Assembly: GCA_015075375.1 (NCBI GenBank)
Contig: JABTUM010000001.1
Location: 2,041,201 to 2,105,200 of the forward strand
Direction: 5' to 3'
DNA from: Planctomycetota bacterium
GTDB lineage: Bacteria; Planctomycetota; SZUA-567; H5-PLA8
Length of the DNA stretch: 64,000 bases
Translations under genes and position numbers: made by a program
Part shown: one piece after another, positions 50,262-58,945 of the stretch
Numbering within the stretch: position 1 is the stretch's first letter
Layout: every line of letters starts with the position of its first letter
Notes under the pieces: generated by a model
The model's database searches: none
What the model was told of the DNA's origin: nothing
The model's input: only the letters and a program-made list of their open reading frames with translations

Positions 50262-52241
50262 CTACTTCGGAGCTTCCTCGCCCAACTCTTCGTCGCCCAA
50301 CGGCGCAAACGGCTTCGACATCTTGCTGCGCAGCCGGTCGATCTGGGACTTGAAGTCTTCCTGGCGGTCCACATCCACGATCGTCGGCGTCACGAAGACC
50401 ATCAGGCTTTCGCCCGATACGCCGCGCGTGCGGTGCTTGAACAACCGCCCGATGATCGGAATCTCGCTCAACACCGGCACCCGCGTTTCCGCCCGGTTAT
50501 CCCGGTCGGTGCGCAGGCCGCCGATCACGCCCGTCTCGCCATTGCGAAGCAGCATCTTGCTGACCACGATCCGCTGCACCGTATCCGGCAACACCAGTTC
50601 TTCGCCGCTCGGACCGCGGATCGTCTTCGGTTGGCCGCCGTCTTCGAGGATCAGGTCTTCCGTCTTGGGGATCACCGTCATCAGCACGTTGTTTTCCGGG
50701 CCCGTCACGTGCGGGATGATCAAGAGCTGAATGCCCAGCTTGATCGGCGAACCGTTCGCTTCGCGGAAGCCCGATACGTTGCCGCCGCCTTCCGTATTCG
50801 CCACGAACGATTCCGCGTAGCGGAAGAGCGTGCCCACCTGAATCGTCGCTTCTTCGTTGTCCAGCGTCATGAGCTGCGGCGCCTGGACCACGCGGCCGTT
50901 GGTCTTCGTCTTGAGCGCTTCGAAGAAGGCGCTGGTCGAACCGAAGCCCATCGAACCGAGCACGATCGAAGTAAGGCCGGAGAATGCGGTGCCCGCGCCG
51001 CCGGTGCCCACCGCCTTGCGAAGCGTGAAAATGTCCGCGGCCGGAATTGCCGTATTGGTCGTCTGATCGACCACCAGACGCGAACCCGCACCGACAGCCA
51101 AATCGCCCAGCAGCGAGCGCGTCAGCCCGCTCTTCACATCGAACGGAAACGCCGACGGCCAACTGGACAGCGGCTGCATCTGGAATTGCAGGCCCGACGA
51201 CCACTGCACGCCCAGGCGTTCCTGGTCGTCGTCGTTGATCGCCACGATCTTCACGCCGACGTGAATCTGCTTGGGAGCCACGTCCAGCTTGTTGATCACC
51301 GCCTGCATCGAGTCCAGCGAATTGGGCGTATCCTGCACGATCATCGCGTTCGAGCGCTTCACGAAGGAGATCTTGCCTTCCGGCGTGCGCATCTGCGCCA
51401 GCAGGTCGATCAGCGTCGATCCGAAAGCCTGCGTCGAAGCCTCGCCGCCTTCGCGCCGCGCAAAGTCGGTATTGAGCGTCGCCGTGTATTTCGCGCCTTC
51501 CGGCGTCAGGTAGGCCAGGCGGAAGATGCGGTGATCGAGCTGCGTTTTGAGCTTATCGCGCGTCGTGATGCGGATCGTGTCGTTGACTTCCTGGACCACC
51601 ACGAAGTCCAGCGTCTTGACCACGATGTTCAGCGCGTCCTGCCACGGAACGTTCTCCAGCCGCATCGAGATCTCGCCGTTGATCTCGGGGCCGACGACGA
51701 TGTTCGCGTTGGCCTGAATCGCGATGGTGCTGATCACGTCGCGGATGTCCGCGCGATTGAAGACCATCGAAACGCGTTCGGGAATCGAGATCGTGACTAA
51801 GCGCTGGTTGAGCTGCGAATCGTCCACCTGCAGGGAGTATTTCTTGGCGATGTAATCCAGCACCGTGCGGTAGGTGACGTTGTCCAAATCCACCGTCACG
51901 GGAAGGCGTTCGGCTTCCTCGGTCAACGCGCGGACGTTCAGGCCGCTCACGGCGCTCAAGTAGTCCAGCACCACCTTCAACGGCCTGTCGCGCACATGCA
52001 GCGAAATCAGGCCCTCGCCGGCGGCCTGACCAACTGCATCCGATTTCTTCTCGTCGAAGAGCCGCTCGACGCGAATACTCTTGGGCGCTTGTTCGCCCTC
52101 TCCGCCGTCCTGCGCAGGAAGAGGACTGACCCAGGCCCACGCCAACAGCGCCAGAATACCCATGCCGCGTACGGCCCCGGCCTGCGGGCGGGACGCGCGG
52201 ACATCTCGATTCGGCTCACCTACGGCGTGCGTGTTCAACAC
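50262..52241 (-). CDS. pilQ: type IV pilus outer-membrane secretin PilQ
   Basis: A GTG at 52241 (AGGAGG five bases upstream) or the next codon TTG at 52238 (eight bases) is the likely start; both give a signal peptide with Arg residues before GILALLAWAWVSPLPAQD. The frame is open to 52328. The protein, about 659 residues, has STN/secretin-N repeats (LISLHVRDRPLKVVLDYLSA, MVFNRADIRDVISTIA) and a C-terminal secretin domain (NGRVVQAPQLMTLDNEEATI, VPVLSEIPIIGRLFK). PilQ forms the gated outer-membrane pore for pilus fibres. It follows the pilP-like gene by 225 bases, in which TATAAG at 52404-52409 (minus strand) could be a -10 element. Confidence 0.93.
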   Translation of the reverse strand: MLNTHAVGEPNRDVRASRPQAGAVRGMGILALLAWAWVSPLPAQDGGEGEQAPKSIRVERLFDEKKSDAVGQAAGEGLISLHVRDRPLKVVLDYLSAVSGLNVRALTEEAERLPVTVDLDNVTYRTVLDYIAKKYSLQVDDSQLNQRLVTISIPERVSMVFNRADIRDVISTIAIQANANIVVGPEINGEISMRLENVPWQDALNIVVKTLDFVVVQEVNDTIRITTRDKLKTQLDHRIFRLAYLTPEGAKYTATLNTDFARREGGEASTQAFGSTLIDLLAQMRTPEGKISFVKRSNAMIVQDTPNSLDSMQAVINKLDVAPKQIHVGVKIVAINDDDQERLGVQWSSGLQFQMQPLSSWPSAFPFDVKSGLTRSLLGDLAVGAGSRLVVDQTTNTAIPAADIFTLRKAVGTGGAGTAFSGLTSIVLGSMGFGSTSAFFEALKTKTNGRVVQAPQLMTLDNEEATIQVGTLFRYAESFVANTEGGGNVSGFREANGSPIKLGIQLLIIPHVTGPENNVLMTVIPKTEDLILEDGGQPKTIRGPSGEELVLPDTVQRIVVSKMLLRNGETGVIGGLRTDRDNRAETRVPVLSEIPIIGRLFKHRTRGVSGESLMVFVTPTIVDVDRQEDFKSQIDRLRSKMSKPFAPLGDEELGEEAPK

Positions 52242-52466
52242 CCCCTCCTCCTCATACTCAAGGGCCTGCCTGCCGGTAGGGCGCTGTGGGGGGATGCGCC
52301 CTTCACGACCTTCGGAACGCGCAATCATGCGCGTACCTTTACCGGCCTGTTTAGGCTGTCCAAATCCTGGCGCAGCCTAGCCTTTCCACGGAAAGCGGTC
52401 ATCCTTATAACACGCTTTCTCGACTTGTCATCTAGCTACTTCACGCAACCCCATGCAGGACCGGAA

Positions 52467-53147
52467 CTACTGAGCCACATCCAACTTCATCCGGAACCCG
52501 CGGAATCTCACAATTACTTTGCCCGGAAGGATTTGATCCACAATCACCACGCTCGATTCGTCGCCCGTCTCGACCAAGTCGCCACGGCCCACCACATGGC
52601 TGTTCACGATCGCGCGCGAACTTCTATCCTTAGCCACCACACCGGTTACCGTGATATTCAGGTTCTTGAAGGCAACCTCCGCCTCTTCGCGGTTAAAGAG
52701 CCGCTCCGCCGCAAGGCGCAGCCGGAAAAGCTTCTCCTGCAGTTCTTGCAGTTCCGGCCATTCCGTCAGCGGCACCTTGGCCTTATTGATCGCTTCCAAC
52801 CCCTGGTCGGCCAAAGCCATGGCGTTGCGGGAATTGGCGCTCATCAAGGCTTGCTCGGCCTGATCGAAACTCCGCTTGGCCGCTTCGCGGATCTTGTTCA
52901 ACTCGTTCGCATCGGCTACGCCCGGCGTCTCCCCCGGCGTCGGCACCGGCTTGACCACCGTATCGACCTTGGCAAAGGTGAAGGGATCCCGGCGGCCTTT
53001 GATATCGAACTTGAATTGCTCTTCTTTCACCGCCGTGGGAATGGCCTCGGTCGGATCGACATCCTGCGCACCGGCGCCGGCACATAACGCCAGCATCCCG
53101 GCGGCCAGCCAGCGTCCTGCACGTGCCCGGTTCAAGGTTACGTCCAT
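52467..53147 (-). CDS. PilP-like pilus assembly protein
   Basis: The ATG at 53147 is chosen because AGGAAG lies six bases upstream; an ATG at 53162 is also in frame. The product has 226 residues with a signal peptide (AGRWLAAGMLALCAGAGAQD), a helical middle (LMSANSRNAMALADQGLEAI) and a C-terminal small beta domain. That domain (AIVNSHVVGRGDLVE, VVIVDQILPGKVIVRFRG) resembles the PilP/GspC homology region that links inner-membrane parts to the secretin. Its place between pilO and pilQ supports the call. It has no lipobox Cys, unlike classic PilP lipoproteins. Confidence 0.78.
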   Translation of the reverse strand: MDVTLNRARAGRWLAAGMLALCAGAGAQDVDPTEAIPTAVKEEQFKFDIKGRRDPFTFAKVDTVVKPVPTPGETPGVADANELNKIREAAKRSFDQAEQALMSANSRNAMALADQGLEAINKAKVPLTEWPELQELQEKLFRLRLAAERLFNREEAEVAFKNLNITVTGVVAKDRSSRAIVNSHVVGRGDLVETGDESSVVIVDQILPGKVIVRFRGFRMKLDVAQ

Positions 53148-53188
53148 CCCATGCTTCCTCATGCGAACGGCCCCATTCCGCGAAGCCC

Positions 53189-53779
53189 TTACTGGCCCGG
53201 CGTCGGGATGTAGTAGTACGTCACCACATCGAAACTCACGTTATGCTTGGCGCCGGTGATGTTCATCCCGCCGGCATTCGCATTGATGCTCAAATTCTCG
53301 ATCTGAATGAAACGCGGGTAGAATTCTTCGAAGTAGTTGATGAACTCGCAGATCGATTTGAAATCCGCCTCGTAGTTGGTGCTGTAGACGTCCTTCTTGA
53401 AGTTCTGCGGATTCAAGCCCGGCACGCTGACCGGCACGTCGTAGCGCGGCACGTAGCCCAAGTACCGAATGCCTTTTTGTTCGGCCAGTTGCACCAAGTC
53501 GGTAAAGAAGCGGTCGCGTTCGTGCGTCTTCGGCAGTCGGTTTTCGAGTTCTTCCTTCTGCTGGCTCAAGCGCTTCAGTTCGGTCACCAGGTCGGTCTTC
53601 TTGTTCGCTTCGACCTTAAGGCCGTCCACTTCCTTGACCAGATTCTTGCGCTCGTTTTCTTTTTTGGTCCAATCGCCGTGAGCCTTGTAAACAAGGCCCC
53701 ACACGCCGGCGTTGATAACGACGGCAACGCCGATCGTGATCAGCAGGCGCGTCCGTTCGGACCAGTCGGACATGGCCAT
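53189..53779 (-). CDS. pilO: type IV pilus inner-membrane protein PilO
   Basis: The 196-residue product has one N-terminal membrane helix (LLITIGVAVVINAGVWGLVY), a coiled-coil segment (WTKKENERKNLVKEVDGLKV through LSQQKEELENRLP) and a C-terminal ferredoxin-like domain (ICEFINYFEEFYPRFIQIENL). This is the PilO layout. GGAGG lies nine bases upstream of the ATG. PilO pairs with PilN in the inner-membrane alignment complex. Confidence 0.93.
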   Translation of the reverse strand: MAMSDWSERTRLLITIGVAVVINAGVWGLVYKAHGDWTKKENERKNLVKEVDGLKVEANKKTDLVTELKRLSQQKEELENRLPKTHERDRFFTDLVQLAEQKGIRYLGYVPRYDVPVSVPGLNPQNFKKDVYSTNYEADFKSICEFINYFEEFYPRFIQIENLSINANAGGMNITGAKHNVSFDVVTYYYIPTPGQ

Positions 53780-53841
53780 GCGGCATCAACCTCCGGAGCG
53801 CGGCGCGCGAACCGACGCGCGGGCGCGTGCCCAATCTGAGT

Positions 53842-54615
53842 CTACTGGCCGGCGCCTTGCGGCGGCGGCAGAGCAAAGCCCATCGAGAAACTGAAGTTCA
53901 ATCCGCGCGGAGGCACCACCACCGTCTCGGCCGCCACCGCCAACCGGGGCATCGGAATCGGCTGCAACGAAAGCGCGACCGGTTCGTAGTAGCGCATGCG
54001 CAAGAACTCGTTGTACCCCGGCGGAAGCTTGCGGCTCCCCACCTGGTTTGCCTCCGGACCGGCCGCCTGCTGCGCGGCCAACTGCTTCGACAACTCGTCG
54101 GGATCCGGAACCCGGAACGTCTTCTTCAAACTCGTGTAAAACTCGCGGTGCCGGTTCGCGCATTCCTGGTCGCTTTCGCCCGCGGCCAGTCCCGTGAAAT
54201 TCATGCGGTAGCGCGGGCCTTCCGGTATGCCGAATTGCGGCGCGGCATCGGGCGCAAAACTGATCTGCCGGATCGTCACGTTGCTGGGCACCGACTGCGA
54301 GAACGTATCCAGCAACCGCGCCCAAAGAATGCGGCTGTTGCGCAGATTCTCCAGCCCCGCCACCTTCTCTTTGATCGAAGCGATCTCGCCTTCGAGCTTC
54401 TTGACCTCTTCCACCTGAGCCAGGAGCGTCTGCTTGTCCTTCTTAAGCTGATCGATCTGCTGGTTGGCTTTGGGAATCTCGACGAAGTAGTAGTTGGAGA
54501 CGAACACGCCGCCGATCACCGCCAGCACGACGCCTACGATAATGCCCATCAGGCGCGGCAACGGCGTGCCTTCGGACTGCCGGAGTTCCGGCGGGAGCAG
54601 ATTGATTTCTATCAT
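53842..54615 (-). CDS. pilN: type IV pilus inner-membrane protein PilN
   Basis: It begins MIEINLLPPELR, the conserved cytoplasmic tail with the INLLP motif that binds PilM. A membrane helix (LMGIIVGVVLAVIGGVFVSN) and coiled coil (QQIDQLKKDKQTLLAQVEEV) follow, then a periplasmic ferredoxin-like domain. At 257 residues it is a little longer than usual because of a C-terminal extension with Pro-rich ends. Confidence 0.94.
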   Translation of the reverse strand: MIEINLLPPELRQSEGTPLPRLMGIIVGVVLAVIGGVFVSNYYFVEIPKANQQIDQLKKDKQTLLAQVEEVKKLEGEIASIKEKVAGLENLRNSRILWARLLDTFSQSVPSNVTIRQISFAPDAAPQFGIPEGPRYRMNFTGLAAGESDQECANRHREFYTSLKKTFRVPDPDELSKQLAAQQAAGPEANQVGSRKLPPGYNEFLRMRYYEPVALSLQPIPMPRLAVAAETVVVPPRGLNFSFSMGFALPPPQGAGQ

Positions 54616-54636
54616 GCGTGCGTTCCGGCCCCGGCG

Positions 54637-55668
54637 TTACACACTGCGCAGTCGGCTGGCCAGCCCCATGGCTACGGCCAGGTTCGAATGCGATCCGCCC
54701 AATTCAAGGGTCTCGCCACCCGCGATCTGCAGGCCTTCCGTCGGGTCCCACAACCGCGTGGGCATCCCGAATACCTGCGTCAGCATCGTGTCCACCCCCG
54801 GGAAGTAAACCGCCCCCCCGGAGATGAAGACCTCTTTGACCTGCTGTTCGTACTGGTTCTCGTAGTAGTCGAAGCTCAGCCGTATTTCGCTGCCGATGTC
54901 CTCGAGCACCGGGAGCATCGCGTCCTGCATGCTCTCCAGCGCCCCGCCCGGATCGAGCTTCATCTTCTCGACGTCGCGCGGATCCTCGCCAAAGCGCTTG
55001 GCCACAGCCTCGGTCAAATCGTTCCCCGCGACGTAAATCTCGCGCTGAAAAAAGCTCGTATTGCCGCGCATGATGTTGATGTTCGTCTTGCTCGCACCGA
55101 TATCGACCAACGTACGAACCTCCTGGTCGTCGATACCCAGCGCCAGATTGCGCAACTCGAACGCGTTGCCCAGCGCGAAGACGTCCACATCGATCGCCAG
55201 CGGCGAGAGCCCCACCGAATGGAGCAGCGCCACGTGCTCTTCCACCATCGCCCGCTTCACCGCCACCAGCAGCACGCGCATCTGGCCGTCGCCGGCCGCC
55301 TGAGCGCCCGCTCCGTTGGGCAGCCGCTGCGCGTCCAACTGCACCTCGGCCACGTCGAACGGAATGTACTTATCCGCCTCGTATTCCACCGCTTGGCGCA
55401 ACTCGCTATCCGGCATCGAAACCATCGGCACCTGCCGGATAATCACGCTGCGTCCCGATACCGCCGAAACGCAACGCCGCGTCCGAATGCCCGCCTCGCG
55501 CAGCGCTTCTTGAATCGCATCGCCGGCGGCCTCGGGAGCTTCCAACGCCGCCGAGCCCACGCCTGTAACCGTCAGGCTCTGGCCCGAACGGGTCAGCTCC
55601 ACGGCCTTCACGCTCGATGAGCCCACGTCCAGGCCCACCAAGCTCTTGCGCCGGCCAAACAGGCCCAC
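54637..55668 (-). CDS. pilM: type IV pilus actin-like ATPase PilM
   Basis: The GTG at 55668 gives 343 residues. The actin-like phosphate-1 motif is VGLDVGSSSVKAVEL; phosphate-2 is ALVDIGASKTNINIM-like (TLVDIGASKTNINIMRG) and the adenosine motif is VFISGGAVYFPGVD. PilM binds PilN's N-terminal tail in the cytoplasm. A second copy with an added membrane domain lies at 56776-58458; about 100 residues are almost identical between the two. A promoter is predicted at 55823-55852 with a start about 150 bases upstream of this gene. Confidence 0.95.
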   Translation of the reverse strand: MGLFGRRKSLVGLDVGSSSVKAVELTRSGQSLTVTGVGSAALEAPEAAGDAIQEALREAGIRTRRCVSAVSGRSVIIRQVPMVSMPDSELRQAVEYEADKYIPFDVAEVQLDAQRLPNGAGAQAAGDGQMRVLLVAVKRAMVEEHVALLHSVGLSPLAIDVDVFALGNAFELRNLALGIDDQEVRTLVDIGASKTNINIMRGNTSFFQREIYVAGNDLTEAVAKRFGEDPRDVEKMKLDPGGALESMQDAMLPVLEDIGSEIRLSFDYYENQYEQQVKEVFISGGAVYFPGVDTMLTQVFGMPTRLWDPTEGLQIAGGETLELGGSHSNLAVAMGLASRLRSV

Positions 55669-55822
55669 GTTCCTTCTCCCCCCAAGGACGGCAGACGGCT
55701 TTGAGTCGTACGAAGCCCTGAAGGCGTAGCCTTCTCAAGGACTTTCGTCAAGACCCAAAACTTTCCGGTCCAGGCAAAAGGTCCGAACCTAACCCGCCAC
55801 ATTCGCCATCGGCTGTTTGGCC

Positions 55823-55852
55823 ATTATAGTTGAGCGCATGCCCTTATGAAAA
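55823..55852 (-). promoter_or_regulatory. sigma-70-type promoter for pilMNOPQ
   Basis: On the minus strand TTTTCA (55852-55847), an 18-base spacer and a perfect TATAAT (55828-55823) followed by GG form a plausible promoter. It lies downstream of the pilin terminator and upstream of pilM, which lets pilMNOPQ be expressed apart from the pilin. Confidence 0.6.
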
Positions 55853-55997
55853 GAGGCAACCCCGCACTTTGCGCACCTACTTTGGCTTAACAACCCCCAA
55901 ATTAAGACCTTGTTCGGTTAGCTATTCGCGCTTCAACTTGGCAGCCCCATTTGGTGCATACAGATCGAAAAGGGATTGGCTGATTCGCGCAAAAGAA

Positions 55998-56026
55998 AAC
56001 GCGGCTGCAAAAGCTGCAGCCGCGTT
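55998..56026 (-). terminator. intrinsic terminator of the pilin gene
   Basis: A perfect 12-bp stem (AACGCGGCTGCA, loop AAAGC, complement) lies 27 bases after the pilin stop. On the minus strand it is followed by TTCTTTT, a good terminator. Confidence 0.88.
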
Positions 56027-56053
56027 CATCCAGCCCAAACGCCCGAATGTGCG

Positions 56054-56647
56054 CTATTCCACGTGCACGAAATTCTCGCTGTCCGGATTGGTATGCATCT
56101 GAATCAACAGGTCGCTGGTGCCCGTATCTTTCTGGTAGATCGTCCCGCGGTCGTCAATGTAGAAGGAATTGCGCCCCGAAAGATTGTACTGAGCCGGAGC
56201 CGCGTACACCGCAAAGCGAATCGTGCTGTCCAGGTTCACGTAGTTTGTGCCGTCGCTGGTCGTCTGGATCACATCCACGTAGAAATAGCCCGAAGCTGGC
56301 GAAGGATCACCCATGCTCCCCGCATAGGCAATATTGGCCCGCGCCAGAGAAATTTCGACCAGATTCATGCCGTCGACTTCCTGCATCATCCAGTACCGCG
56401 GCGCATACTCCTGCACGCCACGCTTATCCGTCAGCCCCAAGGCCGAGTAATCGAATTGGTGATCCTGCCGCCGGAAGATCTGCTGGTTGGTCGCGATCGC
56501 CTTGAGCCCGCCGATGCAAGCTACCTCGTTTGCCGTCATCCGAGCGCGCAACAGACTGGGAATGGCAATAGATGCGATAATCGAGATCAACGTGATCACG
56601 ATCATCAATTCAATCAGTGTAAACCCGCCTGCCGCTCGACGCCTCAT
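56054..56647 (-). CDS. type IV pilin or pseudopilin
   Basis: The start at 56647 gives a short leader MRRRAAGG and a prepilin peptidase site G|FTLIELMIVITLIS, with Glu at position 5 of the mature protein. The full product is 197 residues. The N-terminal helix continues SIIASIAIPSLLRARM. The globular part has Tyr-rich beta strands (ASGYFYVDVIQTTSDGTNY, GRNSFYIDDRGTIYQKD). Only two leader Gly residues differ from the consensus single Gly. It lies between two pilM genes and has its own terminator, so it is probably the major or a highly expressed pilin. Confidence 0.93.
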   Translation of the reverse strand: MRRRAAGGFTLIELMIVITLISIIASIAIPSLLRARMTANEVACIGGLKAIATNQQIFRRQDHQFDYSALGLTDKRGVQEYAPRYWMMQEVDGMNLVEISLARANIAYAGSMGDPSPASGYFYVDVIQTTSDGTNYVNLDSTIRFAVYAAPAQYNLSGRNSFYIDDRGTIYQKDTGTSDLLIQMHTNPDSENFVHVE

Positions 56648-56775
56648 GACGCATCCCCCGTCACTCACTCGGACCTGCCACCAAGCCTTATTATGCCTCA
56701 AAGGGGGTCACAATCAAGACCCAATGTGCATTTTATAAAGTCAATAAATTGAATGTGTTACGAAATTTAACCTAC

Positions 56776-58458
56776 TCAGTCGTAGGCCTGCGAAGCCGTC
56801 CCGGTCGAGTACCTGGGCCCCGCATTGCGCATCAACTTCATCAGCATGATCGCGACAAAGATCAGCGAGGTTGCGCAGGCGACCACCCAATGCGTGAAGA
56901 TACGAACCACGCCGGAAATATCGTCGCTATCGAAAGCCGGCTTGGGCCGATTGCGAAGTTGGAGGTTACGCATGTCCGCCGGGAGATCGGAGAACTTGAT
57001 CTCGGGGCGTTCCGGGACGCTGGGCGGCGGCGTGGTCCGTTCGATAATCGTGTGGCCTTGAACCATCCGCAGGCCCAGCAAGCCGCCGCAGGCCAAAACC
57101 GTCGCCAGTAAGCAGGCGCCCACGACCTGTCCGCGGCCCGCGTAAGGCCGAATCGCTTTCACGCCGCTCCAGATACCCGCGCCGGCCACCAGCCCAATGC
57201 CCAAGCCTTCCGCGATCACCCACCAGTATTTGTACCCGGTGGCATTCGCAAAGCCGCAGCCCACGGCCACGACCAGCGCGCCCAAAATGCCCAGCAACAA
57301 GCTCTTGGACCAATGCTTACGGTTCTCTACGGGCGACAGCGCGGCCGGAAGCCCGATCTGCGTGCGGCGTTGCACGGCCGCCGGCGCGCCCGGTTCGGCT
57401 TGAACCGGCGCCGGACCGGCGGATTGGATCGAGCGCGTCGTCAGGCCCATGGTGCCCAGGATGCGCGCGGCCAGACCCAGCGAGACCGTCATCTCCGAAT
57501 TACTGCTGCTCATCGCCCCGCCGAAGCTGCCGACTTCCAGGCCTTCGATCGGATCCCACAGCCGCGTCGGCAGGCCGAAAACCTGGCTCAGCATGGTGTC
57601 CATGCCGGGGAAGATCACCGACCCGCCGGACAGGTAGACTTCCTTAACCGGCGTGTCGTACTGGTTTTCGAAGTAATCAAACGAGAGCCGGATTTCGCTG
57701 CCGATATCCTCGAGCACCGGGAGCATCGCGTCCTGCATGCTCTCCAGCGCGCCACCCGGATCGAGTTTCATCTTTTCGACGTCGCGCGGATCTTCGCCGA
57801 AGCGCTTGGCCACGGCTTCCGTAAGGTCGTTGCCCGCCACGTAGATTTCGCGCTGAAAGAAGCTCGTATTCCCGCGCATGATGTTGATGTTGGTCTTGCT
57901 CGCGCCGATGTCCACCAGTGCGCGGACTTCCTGATCGTCGATGCCCAGCGAAAGATTGCGCAGTTCGAATGCATTGCCCAAGGCAAAGCAGTCGACATCA
58001 ATGATGACCGGCGTCAGGCCCACCGACTGCAAAAGCGCGATGTGCTCGTCAATGAGCTGCTTTTTCACGGCCACCAGCAGCACCTTCATCTGCCCGCCTT
58101 CGGCGGTTCCGTCTTCCAGGCGCTGGGCGTCGATGGCGACTTCGTTGACGTCGAAGGGAATGTATTTATCGGCTTCGTACTCGATGGCTTGGCGCAGTTC
58201 GCTGTCCGGAACCTGTACCATCGGTACTTGGCGGATGATCACGCTGCGGCCCGATACGGCCGTCACGCAACGCTTGGCGCGAATCCCGGTCTCGCGCAGC
58301 AACTGTTGAATCGCCTCGCCCACCGCCTCGGGCGATTCGATCGCAGCCGTGCCCATGCCCGTGACCACCAGGCGTTGGCCCACGCGCGTCAACTCGACCG
58401 CTTTCACGGACGAGGAGCCGATATCCAGACCCACAAGACTACGCTGACGACCAAACAC
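56776..58458 (-). CDS. PilM paralogue fused to a C-terminal membrane domain
   Basis: The GTG at 58458 (GGAGG ten bases upstream) gives 560 residues. Residues 1-350 are a complete PilM (VGLDIGSSSVKAVEL, ALVDIGASKTNINIMRG, VYLSGGSVIFPGMD), very close to the pilM product at 54637-55668. The extra ~210 residues hold four hydrophobic helices (SLLLGILGALVVAVGCGFAN, VIAEGLGIGLVAGAGIW, VVGACLLATVLACGGLLGL, WVVACATSLIFVAIMLMKL) with a Pro-rich polar loop between the third and fourth. PilM proteins are normally soluble, so this one should be fixed to the inner membrane. I know no standard family with this fusion. Confidence 0.9.
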   Translation of the reverse strand: MFGRQRSLVGLDIGSSSVKAVELTRVGQRLVVTGMGTAAIESPEAVGEAIQQLLRETGIRAKRCVTAVSGRSVIIRQVPMVQVPDSELRQAIEYEADKYIPFDVNEVAIDAQRLEDGTAEGGQMKVLLVAVKKQLIDEHIALLQSVGLTPVIIDVDCFALGNAFELRNLSLGIDDQEVRALVDIGASKTNINIMRGNTSFFQREIYVAGNDLTEAVAKRFGEDPRDVEKMKLDPGGALESMQDAMLPVLEDIGSEIRLSFDYFENQYDTPVKEVYLSGGSVIFPGMDTMLSQVFGLPTRLWDPIEGLEVGSFGGAMSSSNSEMTVSLGLAARILGTMGLTTRSIQSAGPAPVQAEPGAPAAVQRRTQIGLPAALSPVENRKHWSKSLLLGILGALVVAVGCGFANATGYKYWWVIAEGLGIGLVAGAGIWSGVKAIRPYAGRGQVVGACLLATVLACGGLLGLRMVQGHTIIERTTPPPSVPERPEIKFSDLPADMRNLQLRNRPKPAFDSDDISGVVRIFTHWVVACATSLIFVAIMLMKLMRNAGPRYSTGTASQAYD

Positions 58459-58646
58459 CCTGGTGCGACCTCCAGGCCTCAGCCACGTGCATAGCGTGAT
58501 TCACTCGCCATTATGACATGTTTCACAAACGTCGACTGCATAATTCTAGTGAGAAGGTTACCAACGGAAGTGCACGTGCAGGAAGGGCGAGGTTCACTCG
58601 TGACGTCGGCCAGAAGGATTCAAAAATCCACCCATCACGATCCCCT

Positions 58647-58871
58647 TTAAGGCTTGGCTTGCAGTCGTTGGGTCACCTCTCCAGGCTTTGGAAAGCGTCC
58701 TTCGCTGTGCTTCGAGAAAACCAGTTTGCCATCCACCGTGACGTCAAAGATGCCGCCTTTGCTTTCTTCAAGCTCAGAGCTCGCCCCGAAATTCGACTTA
58801 AGTTCCGCCGCCAAACTGACGGCGTTAGGCTTGTAATCTCACATACCACAATACTTAATGTGAACTTTCAT
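58647..58871 (-). CDS. SelW/Rdx-family selenoprotein with in-frame UGA (Sec) in a CxxU motif
   Basis: Read from the ATG at 58871 the frame gives MKVHIKYCGM, then TGA (58841-58839), then DYKPNAVSLAAELKSNFGAS and onward to TAA at 58647, 74 codons in all. Counting the TGA as selenocysteine, the redox motif is YCGMU, exactly where SelW proteins have CxxU or CxxC. The rest fits the family: GGIFDVTVDGKLVFSKHSEG, then RFPKPGEVTQRL. There is no other in-frame stop. A SECIS-like hairpin starts 14 bases after the TGA. AAGGA lies 12 bases before the ATG. SelW-type proteins are small thioredoxin-like redox proteins of the cytoplasm. A nonsense mutation of a Cys codon is the main alternative. Confidence 0.82.
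58806..58824 (-). promoter_or_regulatory. bacterial SECIS-like element
   Basis: CGCCGTC, loop AGTTT and GGCGGCG form a 7-bp stem (one U-G pair) inside the coding region. The stem begins 14 bases after the UGA at 58841-58839 and the loop starts 21 bases after it, with G as the second loop base followed by U. This fits the usual bacterial SECIS rules of spacing and an early G in a small loop. Confidence 0.65.
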
Positions 58872-58945
58872 GGCCGGGAAGGTTCCTTAACTCTCGGTTT
58901 GGCGCACGGACCTTGAAAAGAATGCGCCATGCGCACCTATTACTA

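Larger units (their letters stand above)
55669..56053. promoter_or_regulatory. intergenic region between the pilin and pilM
   Basis: This 385-base gap holds the pilin terminator (55998-56026), the predicted pilM promoter (55823-55852) and a leader of about 150 bases. No further gene is seen. Confidence 0.5.

Noticed and set aside
58518..58916. 133-codon plus-strand frame in the gap between pilM2 and the P-loop kinase gene
   Set aside because: It is antisense to the SelW-like gene, which explains the region; the plus-strand product has no recognisable features.
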